Shown here: in pieces, positions 19,649 to 28,031 of the stretch
Numbering within the stretch: position 1 is the stretch's first letter
Layout of the letters: every line of letters begins with the position of its first letter
NCBI GenBank assembly: GCA_947258435.1
Contig: CAMYID010000013.1
Location: 248,001-312,000 of the forward strand
Direction of reading: 5' to 3'
DNA from: an uncultured Alphaproteobacteria bacterium
GTDB lineage: Bacteria; Pseudomonadota; Alphaproteobacteria; UBA11222
DNA length: 64,000 nucleotides
Position numbers and translations under genes: made by a program
Notes under the pieces: generated by a model
Seen by the model: the letters and a program-made list of their open reading frames with translations, nothing else
Told to the model about the DNA's origin: nothing
The model's database searches: none

Positions 19649-20761
19649 TCACACGATCAGCGAGACCCGTTGGCCCGCATGCCGCTCGAGTCTGCCGGCA
19701 ATGTCCAGTTCCAGCAATATGGCGCTCACAAGGGCTGTGGGCAACCCGGTTTGCCGGATCAACCTGTCAATCTCGACCGGGGTCGGGCTTAACTGCTCAA
19801 GAATATGGGGGCGCTCGCGTTCAAGCGATGAGACATCCAGTTGCTGCGCAGGGGGATGCATCGCTGGCGCCCGCTGCGGTTCGCTGAGCGGGGGTTGCCC
19901 GAGATGTTTCAGACCTTCCAGTATATCATCCACTGATTCGACCAGCGTTGCCCCCTGCCGGATCAGTGCGTTGCCGCCGCGCGAACGCGGGTCAAGGGGC
20001 GAACCGGGAACGACAAAAACCTCGCGCCCCTGTTCAGCCGCAAAACGCGCGGTGATCAGTGAACCTGAGCGCATGGCGGCTTCGACAATCACAACACCGA
20101 CACTCAACCCGGAAATCAGCCGGTTTCTGCGCGGGAACTGGCGCGCCTGGGGTTCGGTTCCCGGCGGCATTTCGCTGATCAGCACGCCGCGGTCGGCAAT
20201 CGCTTCGTAAAGCTTCCGGTTTTGTGGCGGATAGACAATGTCGATCCCGCCGGCAAGTACCGCCCCCGTGCCGGTTTCAAGCGCGCTGTGATGGGCGGCG
20301 GTATCGATGCCGCGCGCCAGACCCGAGATAATCGTGAAATCCCGCGCGCCGATTGCCTGTGCAAGCTGGCCTGCGATCTGCGTTCCGGCGAGCGAGGCAT
20401 TGCGCGCGCCCACAACCGCAACGCAGGGCTTTTGCAGAAGATGTGCATGACCCATGAGGGAGATGAGCGGCGGCGGGGCCTCGCAATTGGCAAGCTGGGG
20501 CGGGTAATCGGGCTCGCAATTTGCCACAAGTTGCGCGCCCAACGCGTCAAGCCGGGCCAGTTCCTGCTCAGCCGCTTGCCTGCTGGCCAGCTGGAAGGCA
20601 CCTTTCCGACCGCCGCGGCGGGCAAAATCAGGCAGGGCGGCCAGCGCGTCGGCCGCATTGCCAAAATGCCGGATCAGTTCAGAAAAGGTCGCAGGGCCCA
20701 CATTTCGGGTGCGGATCAGTTGCAGCCAGTCAAGTCGTTCCTGCCGGGATAATTGTTGCAT
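19649..20761 (-). CDS. dprA: DprA, DNA-processing protein
   Basis: 370 residues from the ATG at 20761, which has GGGGGGAG upstream; the TTG five codons earlier is rejected. An N-terminal helical/SAM-like domain (RTRNVGPATFSELIRHFG) is followed by the Rossmann-type DprA core: VAVVGARNASLAG, ISGLARGIDTAAHHSAL, AVLAGGIDIVYPPQN and NRLISGLSVGVVIVEA. The C-terminal 60 residues resemble the winged DprA_WH domain (IDRLIRQTGLPTALVSAILLELDIAGRL). DprA protects incoming single-stranded DNA and loads RecA in transformation. It lies at the end of the pyrB-pyrC-plsY-dprA run. Confidence 0.95.
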   Translation of the reverse strand: MQQLSRQERLDWLQLIRTRNVGPATFSELIRHFGNAADALAALPDFARRGGRKGAFQLASRQAAEQELARLDALGAQLVANCEPDYPPQLANCEAPPPLISLMGHAHLLQKPCVAVVGARNASLAGTQIAGQLAQAIGARDFTIISGLARGIDTAAHHSALETGTGAVLAGGIDIVYPPQNRKLYEAIADRGVLISEMPPGTEPQARQFPRRNRLISGLSVGVVIVEAAMRSGSLITARFAAEQGREVFVVPGSPLDPRSRGGNALIRQGATLVESVDDILEGLKHLGQPPLSEPQRAPAMHPPAQQLDVSSLERERPHILEQLSPTPVEIDRLIRQTGLPTALVSAILLELDIAGRLERHAGQRVSLIV

Positions 20762-20831
20762 CGTCGCTCCCCCCAAAGCGTTGAATGCGTTTCTTCAAAG
20801 GCTGTACCAGCCGGCACCTTGCAAGTGATCG

Positions 20832-21443
20832 TCAGCCTGCGCCGATCTTCGGCTCCGTTCCGTCCAGCAGCCGCCGGATATTCTCATGATGTTTCAGCCA
20901 GGCGATGGCTGCAAGTATAAGCGATAATTCCATCAGTTGCGGTAGCTCGAACAGCCAGAAAAAGAAGGGTGTAAATGCTGTTGCAACCAGCGCGCTCAGG
21001 GATGAAATGCGTGTAACCAGCGCCGCGACAAGCCACATGCCGCAAGCCATAAGCCCGACATACAGATCGAGCGCGAGCATAATCCCGAGAAAGGTGGCAA
21101 TACCTTTGCCGCCTCTGAAGCCGATCCACAGCGGGAACAGATGTCCGATAAAGGCACCAAAGGCTGCGCAGACAGCGACATCGGCACCCCAGCGCGTGGC
21201 GATCACGACCGCAACCGCGCCCTTTGCCCCATCGAGCAGCAGTGTCAGGGCCGCCACTTTCTTGTTACCGGTGCGCAGCACATTCGTTGCGCCGATATTA
21301 CCCGAACCGATCTGCCGGATATCGCCCAGTCCCGCAAGCCGTGCCAGTACAAGTCCGAATGGTATGCTGCCCAACAGGTAACCGCCGGCGAGCGCCATCA
21401 TCAGATAGGGCAGGGACACCCCCCAGTCCATCGGGTCAGGCAT
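20832..21443 (-). CDS. plsY: PlsY, acyl-phosphate:glycerol-3-phosphate acyltransferase
   Basis: 203 residues from the ATG at 21443, which has GGAGG 10 bases upstream and overlaps pyrC by 8 bases. It is an integral membrane protein with about five to six helices. The three family motifs are present: GSIPFG, GSGNIGATNVLR and FRGGKGIATFLG. It uses acyl-phosphate made by PlsX (44211-45305) to acylate glycerol-3-phosphate, the first step of phospholipid synthesis. Confidence 0.96.
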   Translation of the reverse strand: MPDPMDWGVSLPYLMMALAGGYLLGSIPFGLVLARLAGLGDIRQIGSGNIGATNVLRTGNKKVAALTLLLDGAKGAVAVVIATRWGADVAVCAAFGAFIGHLFPLWIGFRGGKGIATFLGIMLALDLYVGLMACGMWLVAALVTRISSLSALVATAFTPFFFWLFELPQLMELSLILAAIAWLKHHENIRRLLDGTEPKIGAG

Positions 21444-22746
21444 TCTGACTTTCCTCCCGTTCGAAGACGGTTTCCCCGCCGACCACAGTGCGCGATACGA
21501 TCCCCTGCACGCGACGATCTTCAAACGGCGTGTTCTTTGATTTGGAATGCAGCGCCTTGGGCCGCACCACCCAGGGGCGGCCGGGATCGAACAATGTCAG
21601 ATCGGCCGGCGCACCACATGCGATACGGCCGCCATCAAGCCCGAGCAACCGGGCGGGTGCCACCGTCAGGGCACGCAACACGGTCAACAGATCTGTATAG
21701 CCGTTGTGATAGGGCTCAAGCGCGATCGCAAGCAATGTCTCAAGCCCCACCGCGCCGCTTGCCGCCTGCGCAAAGGGCAGTCTCTTGCTGTCCTGATCCT
21801 GCGGGTCATGGGCGCTGACGATAACATCGATCGTGCCGTCGGCCACACCCCCGACCAGTGCGGCGCGATCTTCCTCCCGCCGCAGCGGCGGGGACAGCTT
21901 GAGAAAGGTCCGGTAACTGCCGATATCGAATTCGTTGAGCGCCAGATGCGCGGCCGACACACCGCAGCTTACCGGCAGGCCCTGCCGTTTTGCACGGCGC
22001 ATAATATCGACCGACCGGGCGGAGGAAAGCTGGGCGGCGTGATAGCGCGCGCCGGTCAGTTCCGCCAGCAGCAGGTCGCGTTCGAGAATCATCGCCTCGG
22101 CCACATCGGGAATGCCCGCAAGCCCCAGCCGGGTTGAGATTTCTCCCTCATTGACGCAGCCATTCTGAGCGAGACTTGGTTCTTCCACATGCTGCACGAT
22201 CAGCGCATCAAAGCGGCTGGCATAGCTCAACAGCCGGCGCATCAGAACGGCGCTTGCGATGGCTTTGCGTCCGTCGGTGAAGGCCACCGCACCGGCCTGC
22301 CGCATCAGTCCGATTTCGGTCATCGCCTCGCCGCGCAAACCCTGTGTCGCGGCGGCCATCGGGTGCACGGTCACGATACCGCGGCTGCGCGCGCGTCGTT
22401 TGACGAACTCCACAAGTGACACATCGTCGATCACAGGTTGCGTGTTGGGCAGGGTTATCAGGGTGGTGATGCCGCCCGCCGCCGCACAGGCCGTAACGGA
22501 TTCGAGTGTTTCTTTATGTTCCGCACCCGGTTCGCCGGTAAAGACATGCATATCGACAAGACCCGGACACAGAATCTGTCCCCCGCAATCAACGATTTCC
22601 GTCCCCTCGGCAATGCCGCCTGAGAAGATATCGGCTCCGAAATCGGCAATCAGCCGCCCTCTGGTCAGCACCTCTCCGGGACCGTCAAATCCGCTATCGG
22701 GATCGATCAGCCGGGCATTGCGATATGCAACCTGCCGCACGCTCAT
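21436..22746 (-). CDS. pyrC: PyrC-family dihydroorotase homologue, probably inactive (PyrX-like)
   Basis: 436 residues in the class III dihydroorotase/amidohydrolase fold. Key catalytic residues are altered. The metal motif D-x-H-x-H-x-R is [10 protein letters not shown] (residues 65-74): His67 remains, but the second His is Phe69 and the substrate Arg is Gly71. The catalytic Asp motif TDHAP reads SAHDP (311-315), so Asp is Ala312. His236 is kept. Such forms next to pyrB are known from other bacteria as non-catalytic partners that assemble aspartate transcarbamoylase. A functional dihydroorotase would then lie elsewhere. It overlaps pyrB by 4 bases. Confidence 0.88.
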   Translation of the reverse strand: MSVRQVAYRNARLIDPDSGFDGPGEVLTRGRLIADFGADIFSGGIAEGTEIVDCGGQILCPGLVDMHVFTGEPGAEHKETLESVTACAAAGGITTLITLPNTQPVIDDVSLVEFVKRRARSRGIVTVHPMAAATQGLRGEAMTEIGLMRQAGAVAFTDGRKAIASAVLMRRLLSYASRFDALIVQHVEEPSLAQNGCVNEGEISTRLGLAGIPDVAEAMILERDLLLAELTGARYHAAQLSSARSVDIMRRAKRQGLPVSCGVSAAHLALNEFDIGSYRTFLKLSPPLRREEDRAALVGGVADGTIDVIVSAHDPQDQDSKRLPFAQAASGAVGLETLLAIALEPYHNGYTDLLTVLRALTVAPARLLGLDGGRIACGAPADLTLFDPGRPWVVRPKALHSKSKNTPFEDRRVQGIVSRTVVGGETVFEREESQNA

Positions 22747-23714
22747 GGGGTTTCCGCATTGTTTGGCAAATGCCGGCTCAACAGGTCGAGCACTGCGGAA
22801 CGCACCGCGACGCCCATCTCGACCTGCTCGCGTATGACGCTGCGATCGATATCGTCGGCAACCTCGCTATCGATTTCAACCCCGCGGTTCATCGGACCGG
22901 GATGCATGATCAACGCGTCGGGCTTGGCGAGCGACAGCTTGTCATAGTCAAGTCCGTTGAAATGAAAATATTCGCGCAAGGAGGGGACGAATGCGCCATG
23001 CATCCGCTCCTGCTGCAATCGCAGCATCATGACAATATCCACATCCCGCAACCCTTCGCGCATATCGTGGAAAAGCTCGACCCCCAGCCGCTCGGCGAAG
23101 GCGGGCTGCAAGGTGGGCGGGGCAACGACGCGCACCCGCGCGCCCATCGCATTGAGCAGATAGATATTGGAGCGTGCGACCCGGCTGTGCAGGATATCGC
23201 CGCAGATCGCGACAAGCAGTCCCGCCAGTTGGCCGCGGCGGCGGCGGATCGTCAGCGCGTCGAGCAGCGCCTGGGTCGGATGCTCGTTACTGCCATCGCC
23301 CGCATTGATGACGGGGCAGTCCATTTTCTGCGACAGCAGCTCGACCGCGCCGGAATCGGCATGCCGCACGACCAGCAGGTCAGGATGCATCGCATTGAGC
23401 GTCATCGCCGTATCGATCAGCGTTTCGCCCTTTTTGATGGCAGAGGTGCTGACCGACATATTGACGACGTCGGCCCCCAGCCTTTTGCCGGCAAGTTCGA
23501 ACGAGCTTTGCGTGCGGGTCGAGGATTCAAAAAACAGATTGATCTGGGTGCGACCGCGCAGCAGATCCTGCTTCTTGTCGATCCGCCGGTTCAGCGCAAC
23601 ATAGCTGTCAGCCAGATCGAGCAGTCCGCCGATCTCATCGGCCGAAAGCTCCTTGATGCCCAGCAGGTGCCGATGCGGAAACTTGAAGGGGGGGGTGGTG
23701 CCGTCGCGGGTCAT
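22743..23714 (-). CDS. pyrB: PyrB, aspartate carbamoyltransferase catalytic subunit
   Basis: 323 residues. The carbamoyl-phosphate site [20 protein letters not shown] near residue 55 and a [12 protein letters not shown] segment near residue 145 are typical, as is [12 protein letters not shown] near 270. It catalyses the committed pyrimidine step. The ATG at 23714 is almost at the predicted transcription start and no Shine-Dalgarno sequence is visible, so the message may be leaderless. First gene of the pyrB-pyrC-plsY-dprA operon. Confidence 0.97.
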   Translation of the reverse strand: MTRDGTTPPFKFPHRHLLGIKELSADEIGGLLDLADSYVALNRRIDKKQDLLRGRTQINLFFESSTRTQSSFELAGKRLGADVVNMSVSTSAIKKGETLIDTAMTLNAMHPDLLVVRHADSGAVELLSQKMDCPVINAGDGSNEHPTQALLDALTIRRRRGQLAGLLVAICGDILHSRVARSNIYLLNAMGARVRVVAPPTLQPAFAERLGVELFHDMREGLRDVDIVMMLRLQQERMHGAFVPSLREYFHFNGLDYDKLSLAKPDALIMHPGPMNRGVEIDSEVADDIDRSVIREQVEMGVAVRSAVLDLLSRHLPNNAETP

Positions 23715-23723
23715 TAAAGGGGT

Positions 23724-23752
23724 TATATACTGCCCGCCCGGACGCCCGGCAA
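23724..23752 (-). promoter_or_regulatory. Promoter for the pyrBC-plsY-dprA operon
   Basis: Minus-strand TTGCCG (23747-23752), a 17-base spacer and TATATA (23724-23729). Start of transcription would fall near 23717, only about 3 bases before the pyrB ATG. Confidence 0.6.
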
Positions 23753-23848
23753 GCGCTATTGCATCGCCGGTGAGTTACGGATGCGCCATAGCCAGAGCGC
23801 ATGGGGTTTGCTAACAAGGCGGCTGGCAGCAAACAGGAGGGACGACCC

Positions 23849-24070
23849 TTGAAAAAAAGTGAAATCCAGGCGGTTGAGAAATATCTGCACAAGAAACTCG
23901 GCAATCAGCAGATTCGGCTGGACCCGGAGACCGTGACACTCGATTCGGTTGAGGTTTTTGTTGGCGATGAGTTTATCGCCGTCGTCAGCCGCGATACCGA
24001 GGATGGCGATCTGAGCTACAATTTCCACATGGCGATCCTGGAAGAGGATCTTGATGAGGTGGGCGACTAG
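23849..24070 (+). CDS. DUF3126 family protein
   Basis: 73 residues from TTG at 23849, chosen because the strong site AGGAGGG lies 7 bases upstream; a longer reading frame from ATG 23801 would put that site inside the gene. The protein reads KKSEIQAVEKYLHKKLGNQQ, then VEVFVGDEFIAVV and LSYNFHMAILEEDL, matching the short alphaproteobacterial DUF3126 family. It is acidic, probably cytosolic, and of unknown function. It is divergent from pyrB. Confidence 0.85.
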   Translation: MKKSEIQAVEKYLHKKLGNQQIRLDPETVTLDSVEVFVGDEFIAVVSRDTEDGDLSYNFHMAILEEDLDEVGD

Positions 24071-24107
24071 CGGTCGACCAGACCGCGGCATGCTGTATGG
24101 CGGGCAG

Positions 24108-25022
24108 CTACATCGCGAATTGCAGGATCAGCGGCATTGTGAGCAGCGCGCCAAGGGTAGTGGCGCTGATCATGCTGGCGATCAGCTGCGCATCGCCGCC
24201 AAGCTGCCGCGCCAGGATATAGGAAGATGTCGCGCCCGGTACCGTACCGCATAGAATAGCGACATCGCGTGTCAGCCCCTGAACGCCGAACAGCCAGCAG
24301 CCGACCGCAATCAGTAGCGGCATGCCAACAAGCTTAAGCGCGGTTGCCAGCGCGACGGTTTTTTTCGTTGCCCTTGCATGGGCAAGGTCAAGCCCCGCGC
24401 CGACCGACAGCAGGCCGAGCGTCAGCGCCGACCGGCCCAGAATATCAAGTCCGCGATCGATCGCGGTCGCAAGCGCAACATCCGCAATGTTCAGAACGAT
24501 TCCCCCCGCACAGGCAAGAATCAGCGGATTTCGGGCAAGTGCCCGCAATGCAGTGCCAAAACCGGCGGGTTCGGTGCCCGCATGCCGGGTCAGGATATAA
24601 ACGCACAGAACATTGACCGTCGGCACCATGACCGCAATCGCAAGCGCCATCAATGTGACGCCGGCATTGCCGAACAGGCTCGCGGCAGCCGCCAGCCCGA
24701 CAAAGCCGTTCCACCGGACCGCGCCTTGAAAAAGGCTGGAATATTCCGCCCCCGAAAGGGCGAGATAACGTCGCAGGAAGGTCAGCAGCCCGACCATGGT
24801 GAAAATGGCCAGGAGCAAAGCCGCCGCCATCGGCATGATATCGAGCCCGCCCAGATCGGCGGTCGCGAGCGTGCGCAGCAACAGCGCGGGAAACAGGATA
24901 AAATAGACAAGCCGGTCAAGTGGGTTCCACAGTTCGGCACCGACAAACCGGCTGCGGGTCAGAATTTGCCCAACTGCGATAATCAGAAAGACAGGCAGCA
25001 ACGCATTTACAATATCGATCAT
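24108..25022 (-). CDS. AEC-family transporter (auxin efflux carrier-like permease)
   Basis: 304 residues, almost wholly hydrophobic, with about ten predicted membrane helices in two five-helix halves, as in the AEC (mem_trans) family. Family-like segments are NALLPVFLIIAVGQILTRS at the N-terminus, LDRLVYFILFPALLLRTLA and GTVPGATSSYILARQLGG near the end. Family members export or import small carboxylates such as malate or malonate; the substrate here cannot be read from sequence. It is 14 bases downstream of the YihY-like gene, possibly co-transcribed. Confidence 0.85.
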   Translation of the reverse strand: MIDIVNALLPVFLIIAVGQILTRSRFVGAELWNPLDRLVYFILFPALLLRTLATADLGGLDIMPMAAALLLAIFTMVGLLTFLRRYLALSGAEYSSLFQGAVRWNGFVGLAAAASLFGNAGVTLMALAIAVMVPTVNVLCVYILTRHAGTEPAGFGTALRALARNPLILACAGGIVLNIADVALATAIDRGLDILGRSALTLGLLSVGAGLDLAHARATKKTVALATALKLVGMPLLIAVGCWLFGVQGLTRDVAILCGTVPGATSSYILARQLGGDAQLIASMISATTLGALLTMPLILQFAM

Positions 25023-25036
25023 TCGCGGCTGGCCTG

Positions 25037-25975
25037 TCAGACGGTGGGCGGATCGGCGGGGGGAAGCCTGTCTTTGTTGCGCGGGCCGGCAGTCAGTTTA
25101 AACAAGTACCCATGCTCGCTGAGCCAGTCGGGAATGGCGGCGGCAATAATCGCACCTGACAGGATGACAGCCCAGGACAGATACATCCAGATCAGGAATA
25201 CCGGCAGGGTCGACAATGCGCCATAGATCGTCTGGTATGCGCCGAAGTTGCTGATATAGATCCCGAAGCCAAGCTTCAGACACTCAAACAGCGCAGCCGC
25301 AACCACACCGCCGGTAAGCGCGTGGGTCCAGCGCACACGGGTATTGGGCAGAATCAGATAGAGCAGCGTGAAGCCGACACTCTGAAGCAGCAGGGGAATG
25401 AACCGGGTCAAGGCGCCGATCCCGCTTTCCCCTCCATTGGTCAGGGTTTGCGCCAGAATGAAGCTGGAGACCGACAGGCTGAGCCCAAGCAGAACGGGGC
25501 CAAGCGTCAGCACCGTCCAGAAGGCCATCAAGCGGATGACAAGCGGTCGCGGCCGCCGCACCCGCCAGATCTGATTGAAGGTGCCTTCAATCACCGACAG
25601 CAGCATGATCGCGGTAACGATCAGAAACACCGTGCCCGCACCGGTCAGTTTTCCGACATTTGCCAGAAATGTCTCAAGATACTGCCCGACAGTGTCGCTG
25701 GCATGCGGGGCGAAATTGTTGAAAACGAACCGCATGACCAGTTGCTGCATATTGTCGAAGGCGGGGAAGGCGGCAAAGATCGCAAAGCCGATCGCGCATA
25801 GCGGGACAAGCGCAAGCAGGCTTGTATAGCTGAGCGCCGCTGCCGATTCCATGCAGCGATGCGCCTTAAATCGCTGCCCGATATAAGCAATCATGTCGCG
25901 CGCGATCCGCGCCCGTAAGGCAAGGCCTTCACTGTCCCAGCCCGGTTCCCGCTCGGTTTGCGCTTTATCGGCCAT
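25037..25975 (-). CDS. YihY/BrkB-family inner-membrane protein
   Basis: 312 residues with about six membrane helices. Conserved stretches include the amphipathic entry AAALSYTSLLALVPL, LLSVIEGTFNQIWRVRRPR, LYLILPNTRVRWTHALTGG and IYGALSTLPVFLIWMYLSW, all characteristic of the YihY family (PF03631). It was once called ribonuclease BN in error; the true function is uncertain, with envelope or lipid transport roles proposed. Confidence 0.92.
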   Translation of the reverse strand: MADKAQTEREPGWDSEGLALRARIARDMIAYIGQRFKAHRCMESAAALSYTSLLALVPLCAIGFAIFAAFPAFDNMQQLVMRFVFNNFAPHASDTVGQYLETFLANVGKLTGAGTVFLIVTAIMLLSVIEGTFNQIWRVRRPRPLVIRLMAFWTVLTLGPVLLGLSLSVSSFILAQTLTNGGESGIGALTRFIPLLLQSVGFTLLYLILPNTRVRWTHALTGGVVAAALFECLKLGFGIYISNFGAYQTIYGALSTLPVFLIWMYLSWAVILSGAIIAAAIPDWLSEHGYLFKLTAGPRNKDRLPPADPPTV

Positions 25976-26039
25976 ATGCTTGACTGCTGTCCTTCCTCTT
26001 TATTCTGACAGAAAATGTGCGGTCCTACTGTAAGACGGG

Positions 26040-26873
26040 CTAGCGCCCTTCGGGGCGATAAAGCTGAATCTCACGGGGTTTTTTCAACCAGCTTGTCTGT
26101 TGCTGATAGGGAAGTCCCGCCATGCGGCCGCCATCCACAACAAGCGCGTGACCGTTGACAAAGCTCGATTCGTCACTGGCGAGCCAAAGCACGGCATCGG
26201 CGATTTCCTCGGGGTTGCCGATGCGACCCATTACCTCGCCTTCGGCCATCGCGTCGCGCATTTTATCCAGCGTCTGATCGGAGGCGCCCGGGCGGCCCGC
26301 AGCAAGCGGAGTGGCGATAAAGCCCGGATTGACGCAGTTCACCCGCACCCCGTAATAGCCGAATTCAAGGGCAAGCGACTTGGTCATCTGCATCACTGCC
26401 GCCTTTGCCGCATTGTAGAATGTCGGTGAAATTCCCGAATAAAGCGCCGCGACACTCGATGTATTGATTATCGTGCCGGCATTCTGCGCTTTCAGGATCG
26501 GCGCGGCATGCTTGATACCCAGAAACACGCCCTTCACAAGCACATCCATGGTCAGGGTGTAGTCTTCGACCGAGATCGATTCGATCGGACCGGCCGCCCC
26601 GCCAAAGCCCGCATTGTTGAAGATGCAGTTCAGCCCGCCGAACTTGTCCACCGCCGCATCGATAGCGGCTTTTACCTGCGTTTCCTCGGTTACGTCGGTC
26701 TTCTGAAAATGCGTCGCCGCGCCCAGTTCATCGGCCAGCGCCTGCCCCATCTCCGCCTGCATGTCCGCAATCACGACCTGCGCCCCTTCGGCGACGAATC
26801 GCCGTACGGTTGCCGCCCCGATTCCGCTTGCGCCGCCGGTAATCACTGCAATTTGTCCCGCCAAACGTTGCAT
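26040..26873 (-). CDS. SDR-family oxidoreductase
   Basis: 277 residues from ATG 26873, with GGGGAG upstream; an earlier ATG at 26918 is less likely. A classical short-chain dehydrogenase: cofactor motif TGGASGIG near residue 12, NNAGFGG near 87, catalytic Ser in NTSSVAAL, and the Tyr/Lys pair in FYNAAKAAVMQ. The end of the domain (NGHALVVDGGRM) is followed by about 25 extra residues. Asp in VVIADMQ at the end of beta-2 suggests NAD(H) rather than NADP(H). The substrate is unknown. Confidence 0.9.
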   Translation of the reverse strand: MQRLAGQIAVITGGASGIGAATVRRFVAEGAQVVIADMQAEMGQALADELGAATHFQKTDVTEETQVKAAIDAAVDKFGGLNCIFNNAGFGGAAGPIESISVEDYTLTMDVLVKGVFLGIKHAAPILKAQNAGTIINTSSVAALYSGISPTFYNAAKAAVMQMTKSLALEFGYYGVRVNCVNPGFIATPLAAGRPGASDQTLDKMRDAMAEGEVMGRIGNPEEIADAVLWLASDESSFVNGHALVVDGGRMAGLPYQQQTSWLKKPREIQLYRPEGR

Positions 26874-26989
26874 CGTCGATTCTCCCCTCATTCGCTTGTG
26901 ATTATAGTAGAATTGCATTTGCGCTATTTGCGCATAATTGAACGGGGCAGAACAAGCCCACCGGTTTCACGACGGAACAGTCACAGCAT

Positions 26990-27193
26990 ATGCATTTTTG
27001 TTCGACCGCCGATATTGCCTGCACCCATTGCGGTACGCAAAGCCCGCTTGCGCTTGACTATATCAAGGTGCATACGCAGTTTTGCTGCCCCCATTGCGGC
27101 GAACAATCCGAATTCGATCCCGGCCGTCATACCCATGACATTCTGATGTATGAGATGGGCCGCAAACTTTTTTCAGGCTTTGCCGGGGATTGA
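26990..27193 (+). CDS. Small double-CxxC zinc-ribbon protein
   Basis: 67 residues. Two CxxC knuckles, C11-T-H-C14 and C33-P-H-C36, separated by 18 residues, resemble a zinc ribbon; the tail HTHDILMYEMGRKLFSGFAGD is partly amphipathic. Codon use is like the neighbours. It is divergent from the SDR gene. I do not recognise a named family; it may bind RNA, DNA or a protein partner. Confidence 0.65.
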   Translation: MHFCSTADIACTHCGTQSPLALDYIKVHTQFCCPHCGEQSEFDPGRHTHDILMYEMGRKLFSGFAGD

Positions 27194-27291
27194 GCGGGGT
27201 GCCACGCAGGGGCTGCGGTCGGGCCGGCCGTCGTGACAGTAGGGGCCCCGAAGGGGGAGCTTCATTGAAAAATCGGGAAAATCGGAAGGAA

Positions 27292-27367
27292 TGGCTCCCC
27301 GGGCCGGACTCGAACCAGCGACCCAGCGGTTAACAGCCGCTTGCTCTACCAACTGAGCTACCGGGGA
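27292..27367 (-). tRNA. tRNA-Asn (GTT)
   Basis: 76 bases on the minus strand with a complete cloverleaf: acceptor pair TCCCCGG/CCGGGGA, D-arm GCTCAGTTGGTAGAGC, anticodon arm AGCGG-CTGTTAA-CCGCT giving anticodon GTT, T-arm with TTCGAGT, discriminator G and an encoded CCA. Upstream on the same strand, TGGAAC, 17 bases and TATAGC could be its promoter, but that match is weak. Confidence 0.97.
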
Positions 27368-27601
27368 ACAGGGGCGACAATGTCGAGGACGTCACCGCCC
27401 GCTGAGGAGGTGGCTATAACAAAACGGTTGCGCATGTTCCAGCCCAAAATTTCGTTTACTGCCTGTGCCGGCACCGATTTCGGCTGTCGTTCGCACTGAA
27501 AGGGGAGGTGCGGAAGCGCAGATAAGACGATCGGGCAGGCTAACAAGTATGTTGCAGCAAGAGGGTATTACCGGAGAGAATATTACCCGACATGGTGAGG
27601 T

Positions 27602-27868
27602 ATGAGTGAAATTCGGTTAGGTCGGCATAAGGTCAGATTGCCCAGGGGAAGGTTCTGGCGCGTCTGTCTGGGTATTGCCCTGTTGCTGGGCGGTGTCGTC
27701 GGGTTTCTGCCGGTGGTCGGCTTCTGGATGGCGCCCCTGGGCATTATGGTTCTGTCGATTGATTTTCCGGTTGTCAGACGCTTCAAGCGACGGGTCAAGG
27801 TGCGTTACGGGCGCTGGGCGCAGGCGCGTCGGAAGCAATCGGACGGGCCGGGGTCTGAAGCGCCCTGA
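27602..27868 (+). CDS. Small membrane protein, PGPGW-like
   Basis: 88 residues. A basic N-terminus (RLGRHKVRLPRGRFWR) leads into a two-helix hydrophobic hairpin (VCLGIALLLGGVVGFLPVVG and FWMAPLGIMVLSIDFP), then a strongly basic tail. The pattern resembles small alphaproteobacterial transmembrane proteins of the PGPGW type. A GGTGAGG site lies just before the ATG. It precedes gyrA by 163 bases. Function unknown. Confidence 0.7.
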   Translation: MSEIRLGRHKVRLPRGRFWRVCLGIALLLGGVVGFLPVVGFWMAPLGIMVLSIDFPVVRRFKRRVKVRYGRWAQARRKQSDGPGSEAP

Positions 27869-28031
27869 GCGCTCGTCAGCCTCCATCTTAGGGCCTAGGA
27901 ATTAACTGCGATTCGACATAGAACAGGGGGTGCCGGCGCAGATGATTCTCGCGGATGGTGAATTATCGCAGGTTGCGCCTGCCGCCTGATCGACAGGATC
28001 GGCGATAAGCAAGAACAGAGTATTAGCACCC

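Noticed and set aside
22725-23717. A 330-codon plus-strand frame opposite pyrB
   Set aside because: PyrB is clear and overlaps pyrC as in an operon; the other frame has no signature.
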